From assembly GCF_037782385.1 (NCBI RefSeq), contig NZ_JBBEXD010000001.1, positions 620,001 through 684,000 of the forward strand: a stretch of DNA of 64,000 bases. Direction: 5' to 3'. Shown one piece after another: positions 8,782 through 16,505 of this stretch. The stretch is from Ascidiimonas meishanensis. GTDB taxonomy: Bacteria > Bacteroidota > Bacteroidia > Flavobacteriales > Flavobacteriaceae. The notes beneath the pieces are model-generated. The model was not told where the DNA came from. It searched no databases and saw only the letters and a list, made by a program, of their open reading frames with translations. Every line of letters begins with the position of its first letter. The first letter of the stretch is position 1. Made by a program: the position numbers and the translations under genes.

Positions 8782-8958
8782 ATGAAAAATAAAAAAAACT
8801 TAAAGTCGCTTACTCTTGACAAAAAAACAATTAGCAATCTAAATTTGACAGGAGGGATTAAAGCGCTTAGCGAAGAAATTCCTGAGACTTTTAGACAAGG
8901 TTGTCCTACCGATCCTAGGATATGTGATCCTGTAGAAACAGTATTTATTAAGTACTAG
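8782..8958 (+). CDS. RiPP precursor-like peptide with GG leader (copy 3)
   Basis: A 58-residue peptide. Its leader carries the family pattern KNLKSLTLDKKTISNLN and ends in TGG at residues 23-25. The core, about 33 residues, is short, acidic and Pro-rich with only two Cys (QGCPTDPRICDP). It starts 12 bases after the end of the frameshifted copy 2. Leader identity with copies 1, 5 and 6 is clear while the core differs, the usual pattern of conserved leader and diversified core in precursor families. Function is unknown; a modified secreted peptide is inference. Confidence 0.7.
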   Translation: MKNKKNLKSLTLDKKTISNLNLTGGIKALSEEIPETFRQGCPTDPRICDPVETVFIKY

Positions 8959-8991
8959 TAGACCCGTTGTAATTCTTGACATTCACAGATA

Positions 8992-9179
8992 GTGAAAAAA
9001 GAAAATCATTAAAATTTCAAAAAGAAAAGATGGCTAACCTCATAGATTTCAAAGGAGGTGTTGATCTTTCTATTACCGTACTCAACAGTGAAGCGTTATT
9101 GCTTATCAATTGTTGACTATTATACTTGCATTACTAGACTCTAGATGAAAGCATTAAAATATGCCCAACGGATGGTTAA
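8992..9179 (+). pseudogene. Decayed RiPP precursor-like gene (copy 4)
   Basis: Relic of a precursor gene. The expected ATG is GTG at 8992, the Lys-rich start changes frame within about 30 bases, and then a frame reading EKMANLIDFKGGVDLSITV shows the leader end, the GG and a core start like that of copy 6 (GGIDVVLIDF). Stops interrupt it at 9114-9116 and further on. The last part, IKICPTDG before the stop at 9177, matches the YRICPVDTE end of copy 6. Start loss, frameshift and stops together show that it is not functional as a precursor. Confidence 0.65.
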
Positions 9180-9189
9180 AATTTAACTG

Positions 9190-9408
9190 ATGAAAAAAAA
9201 GATTCTTAAAAATCTTATTTTGAATAAATCTACTATTTCAAATCTTAATGAGGTAAAAGGGGGCGATTTGATTCCAATTACCATAATAAGAACACAATTT
9301 GTTGGCTGCCTTTCTTTCATAGGCCATCATACATGTGAAACAGGTCTTCAACCTACTTGTGATCATAGCTATAGAATTTGCCCTATTACAACAGAAGTAG
9401 ACTGTTAA
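9190..9408 (+). CDS. RiPP precursor-like peptide with GG leader (copy 5)
   Basis: A 72-residue peptide with the family leader (KNLILNKSTISNLNEVKGG ending at residue 25) and a core of about 47 residues with five Cys. The core half TCETGLQPTCDHSYRICP is almost identical to copy 6 (TCQTGLHFTCDHSYRICP), whereas the segment between GG and this motif has diverged. It begins 10 bases after the decayed copy 4 and is followed by copy 6 after 42 bases, so transcription is probably shared. The His/Cys pattern could support crosslinks or metal binding; this is inference. Confidence 0.75.
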   Translation: MKKKILKNLILNKSTISNLNEVKGGDLIPITIIRTQFVGCLSFIGHHTCETGLQPTCDHSYRICPITTEVDC

Positions 9409-9450
9409 GGCTCCAAAAACATTTTTTATATCAACACAAATTCTCAAGAA

Positions 9451-9681
9451 ATGAAAAAAAAGAAAATTAAAGGCAAACTTTTCTTATCTAAAAAGATAAT
9501 TAGCAATCTAAACAAAATTCGAGGCGGAATAGATGTTGTGCTAATAGATTTTAACACGAACCTTGAAAATTGCACTGCACTTACTAAAAATAGATTGACT
9601 TGTCAGACCGGGTTACATTTTACCTGTGATCATAGTTATCGAATTTGTCCTGTAGATACAGAGATACCAAAGGAGTTTTAA
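9451..9681 (+). CDS. RiPP precursor-like peptide with GG leader (copy 6)
   Basis: A 76-residue paralogue of copy 5. It has a Lys-rich leader (KLFLSKKIISNLNKIRGG, GG at residues 26-27) and a core with four Cys including the shared TCDHSYRICP motif. The acidic end (VDTEIPKEF) replaces the Cys that ends copy 5. It is the last intact member of the array, which ends at the hairpin at 9807-9847. A faint further relic may lie between. The gene pair 5/6 looks like a recent duplication. Confidence 0.75.
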   Translation: MKKKKIKGKLFLSKKIISNLNKIRGGIDVVLIDFNTNLENCTALTKNRLTCQTGLHFTCDHSYRICPVDTEIPKEF

Positions 9682-9714
9682 AACCTTTTATCTGAACTAA
9701 AATTTTCCGTCTAT

Positions 9715-9771
9715 CTTTCAAAAAACTGGCTAACCTTCATAAGGTAATTCTAGACAAATAGATTTTCACAA
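9715..9771 (+). pseudogene. Possible remnant of a seventh precursor gene
   Basis: The stretch TTTCAAAAAACTGGCTAACC resembles the leader region of decayed copy 4 (TTTCAAAAAGAAAAGATGGC followed by TAACCTCAT). One frame reads KKLANLHKVILDK and then a stop, recalling the KxxIxNLNKIrgg leader end. There is no start codon and no core. This is weak similarity over about 35 bases. Confidence 0.25.
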
Positions 9772-9806
9772 TAACAAGAGAGTAAGTCTAGTACTTTCTA
9801 ATAATA

Positions 9807-9847
9807 AAAATACCCCCAACTAGTATTAAACTCATTGGGGGTATTTT
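9807..9847. terminator. Bidirectional terminator closing the peptide array
   Basis: AAAATACCCCCAA (9807-9819) and its exact complement (9835-9847) make a 13-bp stem with a 15-base loop. A-tract before and T-tract after allow termination in both directions, between the peptide array and the convergent 65-residue gene. Confidence 0.85.
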
Positions 9848-9866
9848 AGATACAAGTGGTTTTAAG

Positions 9867-10064
9867 TTATACGCTCAAATAAATCATACATTGATTTAAG
9901 TCTGGGCGATCTTTTGTGAAATTCTCTAACCACTCTTTTAATTGCTCAATTTCATAGGGTAATAATAGTTTTACTGCTTTTTCTAATTCTTTGTAGAATA
10001 GAACTGGATCAAAACTTACCTTTTGTAAGATGACTCTTGTGTACTCATACATAGCTCTAGCCAT
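9867..10064 (-). CDS. Small conserved Flavobacteriaceae protein, unknown function
   Basis: A 65-residue soluble, helical protein (MARAMYEYTRVILQKVSFD at the N-terminus). It has no signal peptide, Cys motif or transmembrane segment. From memory, very similar short proteins, with the same MARAMYEYT start and a KELEKAxKLLLPYE centre, are widespread in Flavobacteriaceae but have no assigned function. It is monocistronic, converges with the peptide array and is followed upstream by a long intergenic region. The charged amphipathic helices suggest a protein-protein interaction role, which is inference. Confidence 0.8.
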   Translation of the reverse strand: MARAMYEYTRVILQKVSFDPVLFYKELEKAVKLLLPYEIEQLKEWLENFTKDRPDLNQCMIYLSV

Positions 10065-10428
10065 AAATATTTGTTATTAATTGGGGTTTGTTTTACTCTG
10101 TTAAATTAACTAAATTTTCCCATATAATATTGTTTGCAAAAAGTTAAAACTTATTGCTTATTTGTTAATTCTTGATTATTTCTATATCCATTTTCCTGTG
10201 GATACCTTATAAATAATCAAAAAAAAAGATATTAATTATTATTAAGTCTCATATTTACTTCCGATTATCTATCATACAAGGCTACTTTTGTATTTCAACT
10301 ATCAAGGCTATTTAGAATTGTAAAAATGATTCGGTTTAAAAGGTATTTTAACAAATGAAAAAGAGTTAATTTTATAAACCTAAAGTTAGTTATAATAGAA
10401 CATTACTACGCTTCAAAAAAATTGCTAA
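10065..10428. other. 364-base intergenic region
   Basis: AT-rich spacer between two divergently transcribed genes. It holds the upstream region of the 65-residue gene and, at 10283-10290, a TACTTTTG box likely to serve the downstream carboxypeptidase gene with a leader of about 130 bases. I see no RNA gene or repeat in it. Confidence 0.6.
10283..10290 (+). promoter_or_regulatory. Candidate -7 box (TACTTTTG)
   Basis: Exact match to the Bacteroidota TAnnTTTG -7 consensus, upstream of the PBP4-like gene. No convincing TTTG -33 element at the usual spacing. Confidence 0.4.
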
Positions 10429-11703
10429 ATGTGTTTACAATCCATAGGTGTCAAAGCTGTAACTGCAATCATAATTATATGGCTATGTGCTGCCTGCGGC
10501 ACTCAAAATAGATTCACTTCTGAAATGATTAAGGTTTCCGAAAAAGAACACTTCATCACGGGATTTATGCTGTATGATCCAGATAAAAAAGACACTTTAA
10601 TAAGTATTAATCACAACAAATACCTTAATCCAGCTTCCAATACAAAAATCTTCACTTTATATTCAGCAATGAAAATGATAGGAGATTCCATTCCTGCTAT
10701 CAAATGGAAAGAACAGAATGATACCCTTTTCTTAATGGGAACAGGAGATCCTACCCTGCTCCATCCTTGGTTTAACTCAATGCGGGTTATAGAATTAATT
10801 AACACCTCATCTACTAAAAAAGTAGTTTTAGATACAGGCAATTATTTAGAAGACAAATATGGTCCTGGCTGGGCATGGGAAGATTATGCCTATTATTTTA
10901 TGCCAGAACGAAACAGTTTTCCTATGTATGGTAACGTAGTAAATTTGGCTTTATCTAGAGATGCTATTCAGGTAGTTCCAGATATTTTTGCACCTCAAAT
11001 CAAAAAAGAGAAACAACCATACTCAAGAAGTTTAAACAAAAATACTTTTTATATAACCTCCAACAAGATAGACTCACTGGAGGTTCCGTATATAACAAAC
11101 GACAGTCTTACAATGGGACTGCTCAACAAACATCTTTCTAAAGAACTTGTATTGGGTAAATTCCCACCCAGCCAACTATCTTCAAAAATACATTATAGTA
11201 TTAAAGCTGATAGCTTATACAAAAGGATGATGAGTGTAAGTGACAATTTTCTAGCAGAACAGATGATGATTCTTTGTTCGGGTACTATTTCCGATACACT
11301 TTCTGTAAAAAAAGCAATTGATTACTCACTAAAAAATTATTTTTCAGACATTCCTCAATACCCCAGATGGGTAGACGGTTCTGGTCTGTCCAGATACAAT
11401 CTTTTCTCTCCACACAGTTTTGTATATGTTTTAAATAAGATGTATCAGGAATTTGACAAGGAAAGATTATTAAATCTTTTTCCAGCAATTAATTTATTAG
11501 GAGAAACCGATAATGATTTGAACCTCTATTTATATGCTAAACCGGGATCTTTCAGCAACAATTACTGCTTAAGCGGCTATCTTATTACTAAATCGGGTAA
11601 AACACTTATTTTTAGTTTTATGGCAAATCATTTCACCATTCCTAGTAAGGAAATAAAAAGACAATTACAGACCATACTTTTGGAAATAAGAAACCAATAC
11701 TAA
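10429..11703 (+). CDS. D-alanyl-D-alanine carboxypeptidase, S13/PBP4 type lipoprotein
   Basis: A 424-residue penicillin-binding protein that should trim or cleave peptidoglycan stem peptides in the periplasm. The N-terminus is lipoprotein-like (IIIIWLCAAC, acylated Cys 23). Catalytic motifs appear in order: SxxK as S70-N-T-K73 in NPASNTKIFT, SxN as S271-D-N273 in VSDNFLAEQ, and KPG at 371-373 in place of the usual KTG. WVDGSGLSRYN near 315-323 is typical of the S13 family. The region between SxxK and SxN, about 200 residues, includes the family insert. KPG instead of KTG deviates from most active enzymes and could change specificity. Confidence 0.85.
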   Translation: MCLQSIGVKAVTAIIIIWLCAACGTQNRFTSEMIKVSEKEHFITGFMLYDPDKKDTLISINHNKYLNPASNTKIFTLYSAMKMIGDSIPAIKWKEQNDTLFLMGTGDPTLLHPWFNSMRVIELINTSSTKKVVLDTGNYLEDKYGPGWAWEDYAYYFMPERNSFPMYGNVVNLALSRDAIQVVPDIFAPQIKKEKQPYSRSLNKNTFYITSNKIDSLEVPYITNDSLTMGLLNKHLSKELVLGKFPPSQLSSKIHYSIKADSLYKRMMSVSDNFLAEQMMILCSGTISDTLSVKKAIDYSLKNYFSDIPQYPRWVDGSGLSRYNLFSPHSFVYVLNKMYQEFDKERLLNLFPAINLLGETDNDLNLYLYAKPGSFSNNYCLSGYLITKSGKTLIFSFMANHFTIPSKEIKRQLQTILLEIRNQY

Positions 11704-11747
11704 GTTAATTGTCTTTTTCTAAAAGATGCTTGATATACCCCCTAATA

Positions 11748-12500
11748 TTAACTCTCACCTACGCTTTTTCCTCCAGCTCTAGGTGCGGAAGCCAATACCT
11801 TATCTGCCAATCTGCTAAATGGGAGTGATTGCACATAAGCTGTACCCGGACCTCTTAACCTTGCGAAGAAAAGTCCTTCCCCTCCAAACAAAGCGTTTTT
11901 AATACCGCCAACAAACTCAATGTCATAATCTATACCTTGCGTAAATCCAACTAAACATCCAGTATCTACTTTAATTTCTTCACCCTCGGCCAAATCTTTG
12001 CGCCCTAAAGTTCCACCTGCATGAATAAATGCCATACCATCACCTTCTAGTTTTTGCATAATGAAGCCTTCTCCTCCAAAAAACCCACGTCCTAGTTTTC
12101 TTGAAAATTCAATCCCTACTCTTACACCTTTTGCAGCGCATAGAAAAGCATCTTTTTGACAAATAAATTTACCTCCAAATTCGGTTAAATCAATAGGAAT
12201 TATCTTTCCGGGATAAGGAGAGGCAAAACAAACTTGTTTTTTACCTTCCCCTATATTAAGAAAAGCAGTCATAAAAAGACTTTCTCCAGTGAGCATGCGC
12301 TTACCAGCAGAAAATAATTTTCCAAGAACGCCCTTATCTTGATTAGAACCATCTCCAAAAATAGTTTCCATTTGTATCCCACTATCCATCATCATAAAAC
12401 TACCGGCCTCTGCTACTACTGCTTCCTCCGGATCTAACTCCACCTCCACATACTGCATTTCTTCTCCGTAAATACGATAATCAATTTCGTGTGCTGTCAT
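11748..12500 (-). CDS. AIM24/TIGR00266 family protein
   Basis: A 250-residue beta-rich protein of the AIM24 fold. It shows the Gly-rich repeating pattern of the family: AEAGSFMMMDSGIQME near 31-46, FVHAGG-like FIHAGGTLGRKDLAEGE near 155-171, and an LRGPGTAYVQSLPFSRLA end near 216-233. The bacterial family is found throughout phyla with no firm biochemical role; mitochondrial AIM24 affects inner-membrane organisation. It is followed on the same strand, upstream, by the DUF4442 gene with 67 bases between, so the two may form an operon. Confidence 0.9.
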   Translation of the reverse strand: MTAHEIDYRIYGEEMQYVEVELDPEEAVVAEAGSFMMMDSGIQMETIFGDGSNQDKGVLGKLFSAGKRMLTGESLFMTAFLNIGEGKKQVCFASPYPGKIIPIDLTEFGGKFICQKDAFLCAAKGVRVGIEFSRKLGRGFFGGEGFIMQKLEGDGMAFIHAGGTLGRKDLAEGEEIKVDTGCLVGFTQGIDYDIEFVGGIKNALFGGEGLFFARLRGPGTAYVQSLPFSRLADKVLASAPRAGGKSVGES

Positions 12501-12567
12501 TTTTTTATTTTTTATATTTATTTTAATTATTAATAGGTAGTAATAGTAGGCTAATTGTTACAAGTAG

Positions 12568-13023
12568 TTACTTTTTTAAACGAATTGTCCATTCAAAATT
12601 AAAGGTAGAAACGGTCACGCCTTCTTCATTTACCCCTACTGATTGCATCCAAAAAGTTTGTCCTTCTCCTGTTTTTATCGTCTCTTTTATTGCTTCAGCT
12701 ATTAAATGACCATCTTTACAGGTAAAAGTAATTCTGCCCGTAGCCTTTTTAGAAAAGTTTGCGTTATTGTTGGCCACCAACATAGAAATCTTCTTCCCAC
12801 TTTCCTTTATTTGAGCAATTACCATAGCACCAGTTGCTAATTCTGCTGCCATACCCTGAACTGCCCAAAACATAGAATTAAAAGGATTTTGATTGAACCA
12901 ACGATGTTTAACAGTCACAACACATTGGCCTTCCGTTATAGATTTAACCCTTACACCACTGAGCCAGGCAGAAGGTAACTTTAACATTGTGAAGGAATTA
13001 AGCTTAGAGGGTGTCAATTTCAT
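12568..13023 (-). CDS. DUF4442 hot-dog fold protein
   Basis: A 151-residue protein of the DUF4442 family, which adopts the hot-dog fold of acyl-CoA thioesterases. The NPFNSMFWAVQGMAAELATG segment near 45-64 corresponds to the central helix of the fold, where thioesterases place substrate-contacting residues. The usual catalytic Asp/Glu of classical thioesterases is not obvious, although AAELATG contains a Glu in the right area. Fatty acyl-CoA metabolism is a family-level guess. It lies upstream of the AIM24-like gene on the minus strand. Confidence 0.8.
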   Translation of the reverse strand: MKLTPSKLNSFTMLKLPSAWLSGVRVKSITEGQCVVTVKHRWFNQNPFNSMFWAVQGMAAELATGAMVIAQIKESGKKISMLVANNNANFSKKATGRITFTCKDGHLIAEAIKETIKTGEGQTFWMQSVGVNEEGVTVSTFNFEWTIRLKK

Positions 13024-13115
13024 ACGATAATTTTAATACTTGTCAATGTATTGAAAATATATGGCTTATCAAGAACCCTAATTTCTTAAACTTTTGTTAA
13101 ATTATAGTACTATGT

Positions 13116-13148
13116 TTTGCATAATACCTTTTTTTAGATATATATTTG
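13116..13148 (+). promoter_or_regulatory. Promoter of the DUF4870-PadR-PspC cluster
   Basis: TTTG at 13116-13119 and TATATTTG at 13141-13148 separated by 21 bases match the Bacteroidota -33/-7 consensus. It ends 19 bases before the start of the DUF4870 gene. Confidence 0.7.
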
Positions 13149-13167
13149 CATAAGAAAATAATATGTA

Positions 13168-13638
13168 ATGAACTCATCAATCACAAAAAATCAAAAAACG
13201 CTGGCAACTATCACCCACTTGTCCACCTTTTCAAAGTACTTTTTTCCATTTGGAAATTTTATTGTTCCCTTAATACTATGGTTATCAAATAAAAATGAGT
13301 CTTCATTTGTTGACTATAATGGGAAGCAAGTACTAAACTTTCAAATAAGCATTCTTATCTATAGTCTTACGGTAGGAATTATTGCGGTACCACTTTTTCT
13401 CATTTTTGCGCAAGACTTTATTGGGTTTTACAGTATTCTTGAACACAATACACATAATGTAGATTTTGACCCGGAAAGTCTTTTTCATTTTAATAGTGGC
13501 TTGCCATTTCTAGGACTCATTGCCGTAATTGGTGCAGCCTTATGGGCATTAGATGTAGTTTGTACCATTGTAGCATCTATAAAAGCTGGGGAAGGCGAAA
13601 GCTACAAATATCCGTTAACAATCAATTTTATTAAATAA
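13168..13638 (+). CDS. DUF4870 domain-containing membrane protein
   Basis: A 156-residue inner-membrane protein with the DUF4870/Tic20-like layout: LATITHLSTFSKYFFPFGNFIVPL at the N-terminus, KNESSFVDYNGKQVLNFQIS near 45-64, and hydrophobic segments at about 26-44, 60-86 and 112-138. The family is often encoded next to PspC-type proteins, as here. It is preceded by a well-formed promoter. Function is unknown; a membrane-stress role is suggested only by neighbours. Confidence 0.85.
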   Translation: MNSSITKNQKTLATITHLSTFSKYFFPFGNFIVPLILWLSNKNESSFVDYNGKQVLNFQISILIYSLTVGIIAVPLFLIFAQDFIGFYSILEHNTHNVDFDPESLFHFNSGLPFLGLIAVIGAALWALDVVCTIVASIKAGEGESYKYPLTINFIK

Positions 13639-13645
13639 AAATATC

Positions 13646-13695
13646 ATTCATCATCAATCATTCATCATCAATCAAAAACGACCATCAATCAAAAA
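13646..13695. repeat. Short tandem direct repeats (CATCAATCA type)
   Basis: ATTCATCATCAATCA occurs twice with a 14-base period (13646-13660 and 13660-13674). The related CATCAATCAAAAA occurs from 13667 and again from 13683. It lies between the DUF4870 gene and the PadR gene. Confidence 0.7.
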
Positions 13696-13729
13696 ATGAA
13701 CAGTTTTAACAGTATTAAAAAATTTATCT

Positions 13730-14068
13730 ATGAACATTGAGAACACGAAAGCGCAAATGCGTAAAGGGGTGTTGGAATACTGTATCTTGTCTATTCTGGA
13801 AGATGAAGACAAGTATGCATCTGAGATTCTAAGCACTCTCAAAGACGCAAAGATGCTGGTAGTTGAAGGTACAATTTACCCTCTACTAACAAGACTCAAA
13901 AACTCTGGATTACTCAACTATCGTTGGGAAGAATCCACCTCCGGGCCTCCAAGAAAGTATTACACACTTACAGACACGGGAAAATTATTTTTAACTGAGT
14001 TAACTAATACCTGGGACAATCTGCGAAATGCGGTAAATCTCGTAACTAGCCAAAAACATAAACAATGA
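13730..14068 (+). CDS. PadR family transcriptional regulator
   Basis: A 112-residue winged-helix regulator. Recognisable PadR features are MRKGVLEYCILSILE near 11-25, the VVEGTIYPLLTRLKNSGLL recognition region near 47-65, and the wing SGPPRKYYTLTDTGK near 75-89. The C-terminal dimerisation helix is short. The stop overlaps the start of the PspC gene (ATGA at 14065-14068), so the regulator and the membrane protein are translationally coupled. This pair is common in Bacteroidota and the regulator probably represses its own operon in response to envelope stress or drugs, which is inference. Confidence 0.95.
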   Translation: MNIENTKAQMRKGVLEYCILSILEDEDKYASEILSTLKDAKMLVVEGTIYPLLTRLKNSGLLNYRWEESTSGPPRKYYTLTDTGKLFLTELTNTWDNLRNAVNLVTSQKHKQ

Positions 14069-15744
14069 ACAAGACTATTAACATAAATTTAGCCGGTATG
14101 TTTTTTCACATAGATGAAGACGCATACACAAAATTACAGCGCTATTTGGATGCCATTAAACGTTCATTTTCTACCACCCAGGGGCGGGACGAAATTATTG
14201 CAGATATTGAAGCTCGAATTGCAGAGCTCTTTCTGGAAAAAATGGAAAATGACAGGCAGGTTATGGGTATGGCAGATGTAGATTATATCATCAATATTAT
14301 GGGGCAACCCGAAGATTATCTTACAGACGATGATATTTTTGAAGACGAGCCGCCAAAAGTAACCGCACAACCAATCTCTACCAAAAAGCTGTATCGAGAT
14401 ATTGATAACAAATACATAGGTGGTGTTTGCTCAGGAATAGGTCATTATATTGGATTAGAAGCCATTTGGGTACGACTCATTTTTATTCTAGTGGCATTTT
14501 CTACCGGATTTGGATTCCTAGCTTACATCCTTTTTTGGATTCTAGTGCCAGAAGCAAATAGTACTGCTAAAAAATTAGCAATGACTGGTGAAGCGGTGAA
14601 TATTAGCTCTATTGAGAAAAAAATCAAAGAAGGTTTTGACGGTGTCGCAGAAAAAGTAAAAAATGTAGATTACGAAGGGGTTGGAAATAAAGTTAAATCA
14701 AGTTCAAAAAGTTTTTTTGATAGCCTTGGCGACTTAATTTTATTTTTCTTTAAGGTGATTGGAAAATTAATTGGAATTATACTCCTTATAACTGGTGCCT
14801 CTACACTGATTGGTCTTTTTGTAGGATTATTTTCTGTTGGTATAGCAGATATTATAAGTATTCCAGGAGTAGATTTTGTAGATGTATTTAATACTTCAGG
14901 CTTACCAATATGGCTGATCTCATTGATTACATTTTTCGCCGTAGGAATTCCATTTTTCTTTCTCTTTTACCTAGGATTAAAAATATTGGTAAGCAACCTT
15001 AAATCCATTGGTAATATTGCTAAATTTTCATTATTAGGATTGTGGATTATCTCTGTAATATCACTAGTAACCGCAGGGGTAAAACAAGCGTCTGAATATG
15101 CCTTTGAAGATGCCGTAATTGTAAAGGAGCAACTATTTGTTTCACCACAGGATACAGTAACCATTAAAATGAATATTGAAGACTATTATGACGAGAGGTA
15201 TTTTAGAAACTCAGACTTTGATGTGGTTAAAGACGAAAATGGTTTGGAGAAAATAATATCGGATCAGGTTAGTTTTACCCTTAGAAAATCTAAAGATTCA
15301 CTTCCACTAATTCGCATTCGCAAAGAAGCCAATGGTAGTAGTTTTCAAAAAGCCAGAGAAAGAGCCGGGGCTATTACATATTCTTATGTTACCGATGCCA
15401 ATACCCTTTTCTTGAACAGCGCTTTTGTAACAGATAAAGATCAGAAGTTTAGAGATCAAGAAGTTAATGTACAAGTATACCTGCCAACGGGAACCATTAT
15501 TAAAATAGACAATTCAGCATACAATTATATAAGGCGAACTATTAAGAATGATCAGAACTATTCCAGAGATAATGTGGTAGGGCACACTTGGAAAATGGGA
15601 GAAACTGGAGAACTGGAATGTTTAGACTGTTTAAAATCAATTAAAGAAGATGATGCACCTGTTGATGAAGATACCCAAGAAGATTCATCACAAGACTCCA
15701 CAGTTGCAAAAGACAGTTTAGTAACAATTAATAAAAATATATAA
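14065..15744 (+). CDS. PspC domain-containing membrane protein
   Basis: A 559-residue protein. The N-terminal region (1-110) resembles the cytoplasmic helical domain seen before PspC in Bacteroidota. The PspC domain follows at about 108-172 (KLYRDIDNKYIGGVCSGIGHY, then a membrane helix rich in Phe/Leu). Further transmembrane helices lie near 225-260, 280-310 and 325-345, followed by a long periplasmic region with beta-strands and an Asp/Glu-rich end (DDAPVDEDTQEDSSQD). PspC proteins belong to the phage-shock/envelope-stress response. It is coupled to the padR gene and followed after 32 bases by a head-GIN gene. Confidence 0.9.
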   Translation: MNKTININLAGMFFHIDEDAYTKLQRYLDAIKRSFSTTQGRDEIIADIEARIAELFLEKMENDRQVMGMADVDYIINIMGQPEDYLTDDDIFEDEPPKVTAQPISTKKLYRDIDNKYIGGVCSGIGHYIGLEAIWVRLIFILVAFSTGFGFLAYILFWILVPEANSTAKKLAMTGEAVNISSIEKKIKEGFDGVAEKVKNVDYEGVGNKVKSSSKSFFDSLGDLILFFFKVIGKLIGIILLITGASTLIGLFVGLFSVGIADIISIPGVDFVDVFNTSGLPIWLISLITFFAVGIPFFFLFYLGLKILVSNLKSIGNIAKFSLLGLWIISVISLVTAGVKQASEYAFEDAVIVKEQLFVSPQDTVTIKMNIEDYYDERYFRNSDFDVVKDENGLEKIISDQVSFTLRKSKDSLPLIRIRKEANGSSFQKARERAGAITYSYVTDANTLFLNSAFVTDKDQKFRDQEVNVQVYLPTGTIIKIDNSAYNYIRRTIKNDQNYSRDNVVGHTWKMGETGELECLDCLKSIKEDDAPVDEDTQEDSSQDSTVAKDSLVTINKNI

Positions 15745-15776
15745 GTATCAAAACAAATCAATCAAAACCAAAGATC

Positions 15777-16505
15777 ATGACAACACTATCAAAAATTATT
15801 ATTACCATTTTAGTCTCCATATTTCTAACATCCTGTCAATGGGATATCAATTTTGGAGAAGGCAAGAAAGGAAACGGAAATGTAGTTTCAGAAACTAGAG
15901 ATATTACGGAAGATTTTAATGTAATAAATGCTGCTGAAGGCTTAGATGTTTACATTACCCAAGGGAAAGATTTTTCCATTGAAGTAGAAGCAGATAATAA
16001 TATCATAGAGTATATTAACACAGATATTAGCGGCGGAACGCTTCATATTGATACAGAAGAACGTATTGGTAGAGCAAAATCAAAAAAGGTTTATGTTACC
16101 CTGCCAGAAATTATTGAAATTAGCGCCAGTAGTGGCTCTGATGTATATGGACAGGGCGTTATTGAGTCTTCCAAACTGGCTTTAAGTAGCAGTAGTGGGG
16201 CAGATATCCGGTTGGAAGTAAATACAGAAAATCTTATTTGTGACGCAAGTAGTGGTGCAGATATTGATATTAGTGGAAGAACTATCAACCTACGTGCAAA
16301 TGCAAGTAGCGGTGCCGATATAGATGGTAGAGAATTAACCGCAGAGAATTGTAATGCAGATGCAAGCAGCGGAGCAGACATTTCCATAAATGCTACCAAA
16401 GAACTAACTGCCTCTGCAAGTAGTGGTGGTGATGTGCGCTACTCAGGAAATCCAGAAATTGTAAATAAAAGCAAATCTTCTGCGGGAAGTGTCTCGAAAA
16501 ATTAA
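15777..16505 (+). CDS. Head GIN (DUF2807) lipoprotein
   Basis: A 242-residue exported protein with a lipoprotein signal (IFLTSC near 20) and a DUF2807 beta-helix domain. Six imperfect copies of a rung containing ASSGAD or SSSGAD occur about every 18-20 residues between residues 118 and 220 (coding positions about 16126-16440). Such repeats stack as right-handed beta-helix rungs. Head-GIN proteins occur with PspC and PadR genes in Bacteroidota. The function is unknown; an adhesin-like or envelope-stress role is suggested from context. The gene ends shortly before a terminator. Confidence 0.9.
   Translation: MTTLSKIIITILVSIFLTSCQWDINFGEGKKGNGNVVSETRDITEDFNVINAAEGLDVYITQGKDFSIEVEADNNIIEYINTDISGGTLHIDTEERIGRAKSKKVYVTLPEIIEISASSGSDVYGQGVIESSKLALSSSSGADIRLEVNTENLICDASSGADIDISGRTINLRANASSGADIDGRELTAENCNADASSGADISINATKELTASASSGGDVRYSGNPEIVNKSKSSAGSVSKN

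Noticed and set aside
9835..9847. Further copy of the GGGGTATTT element near the first peptide array
   Set aside because: The sequence is one arm of a perfect terminator hairpin, has no TACTATTA partner at 12 bases and no gene behind it.
13646..13695. CRISPR-like array
   Set aside because: Repeats are 13-15 bases, directly adjacent and without spacers of constant length; no cas genes nearby.
16091..16399. 102-codon minus-strand frame opposite the head-GIN gene
   Set aside because: It is the complement of the ASSGAD repeats, giving a repetitive product (SAPLLA) with no start context and no similarity to a real protein.
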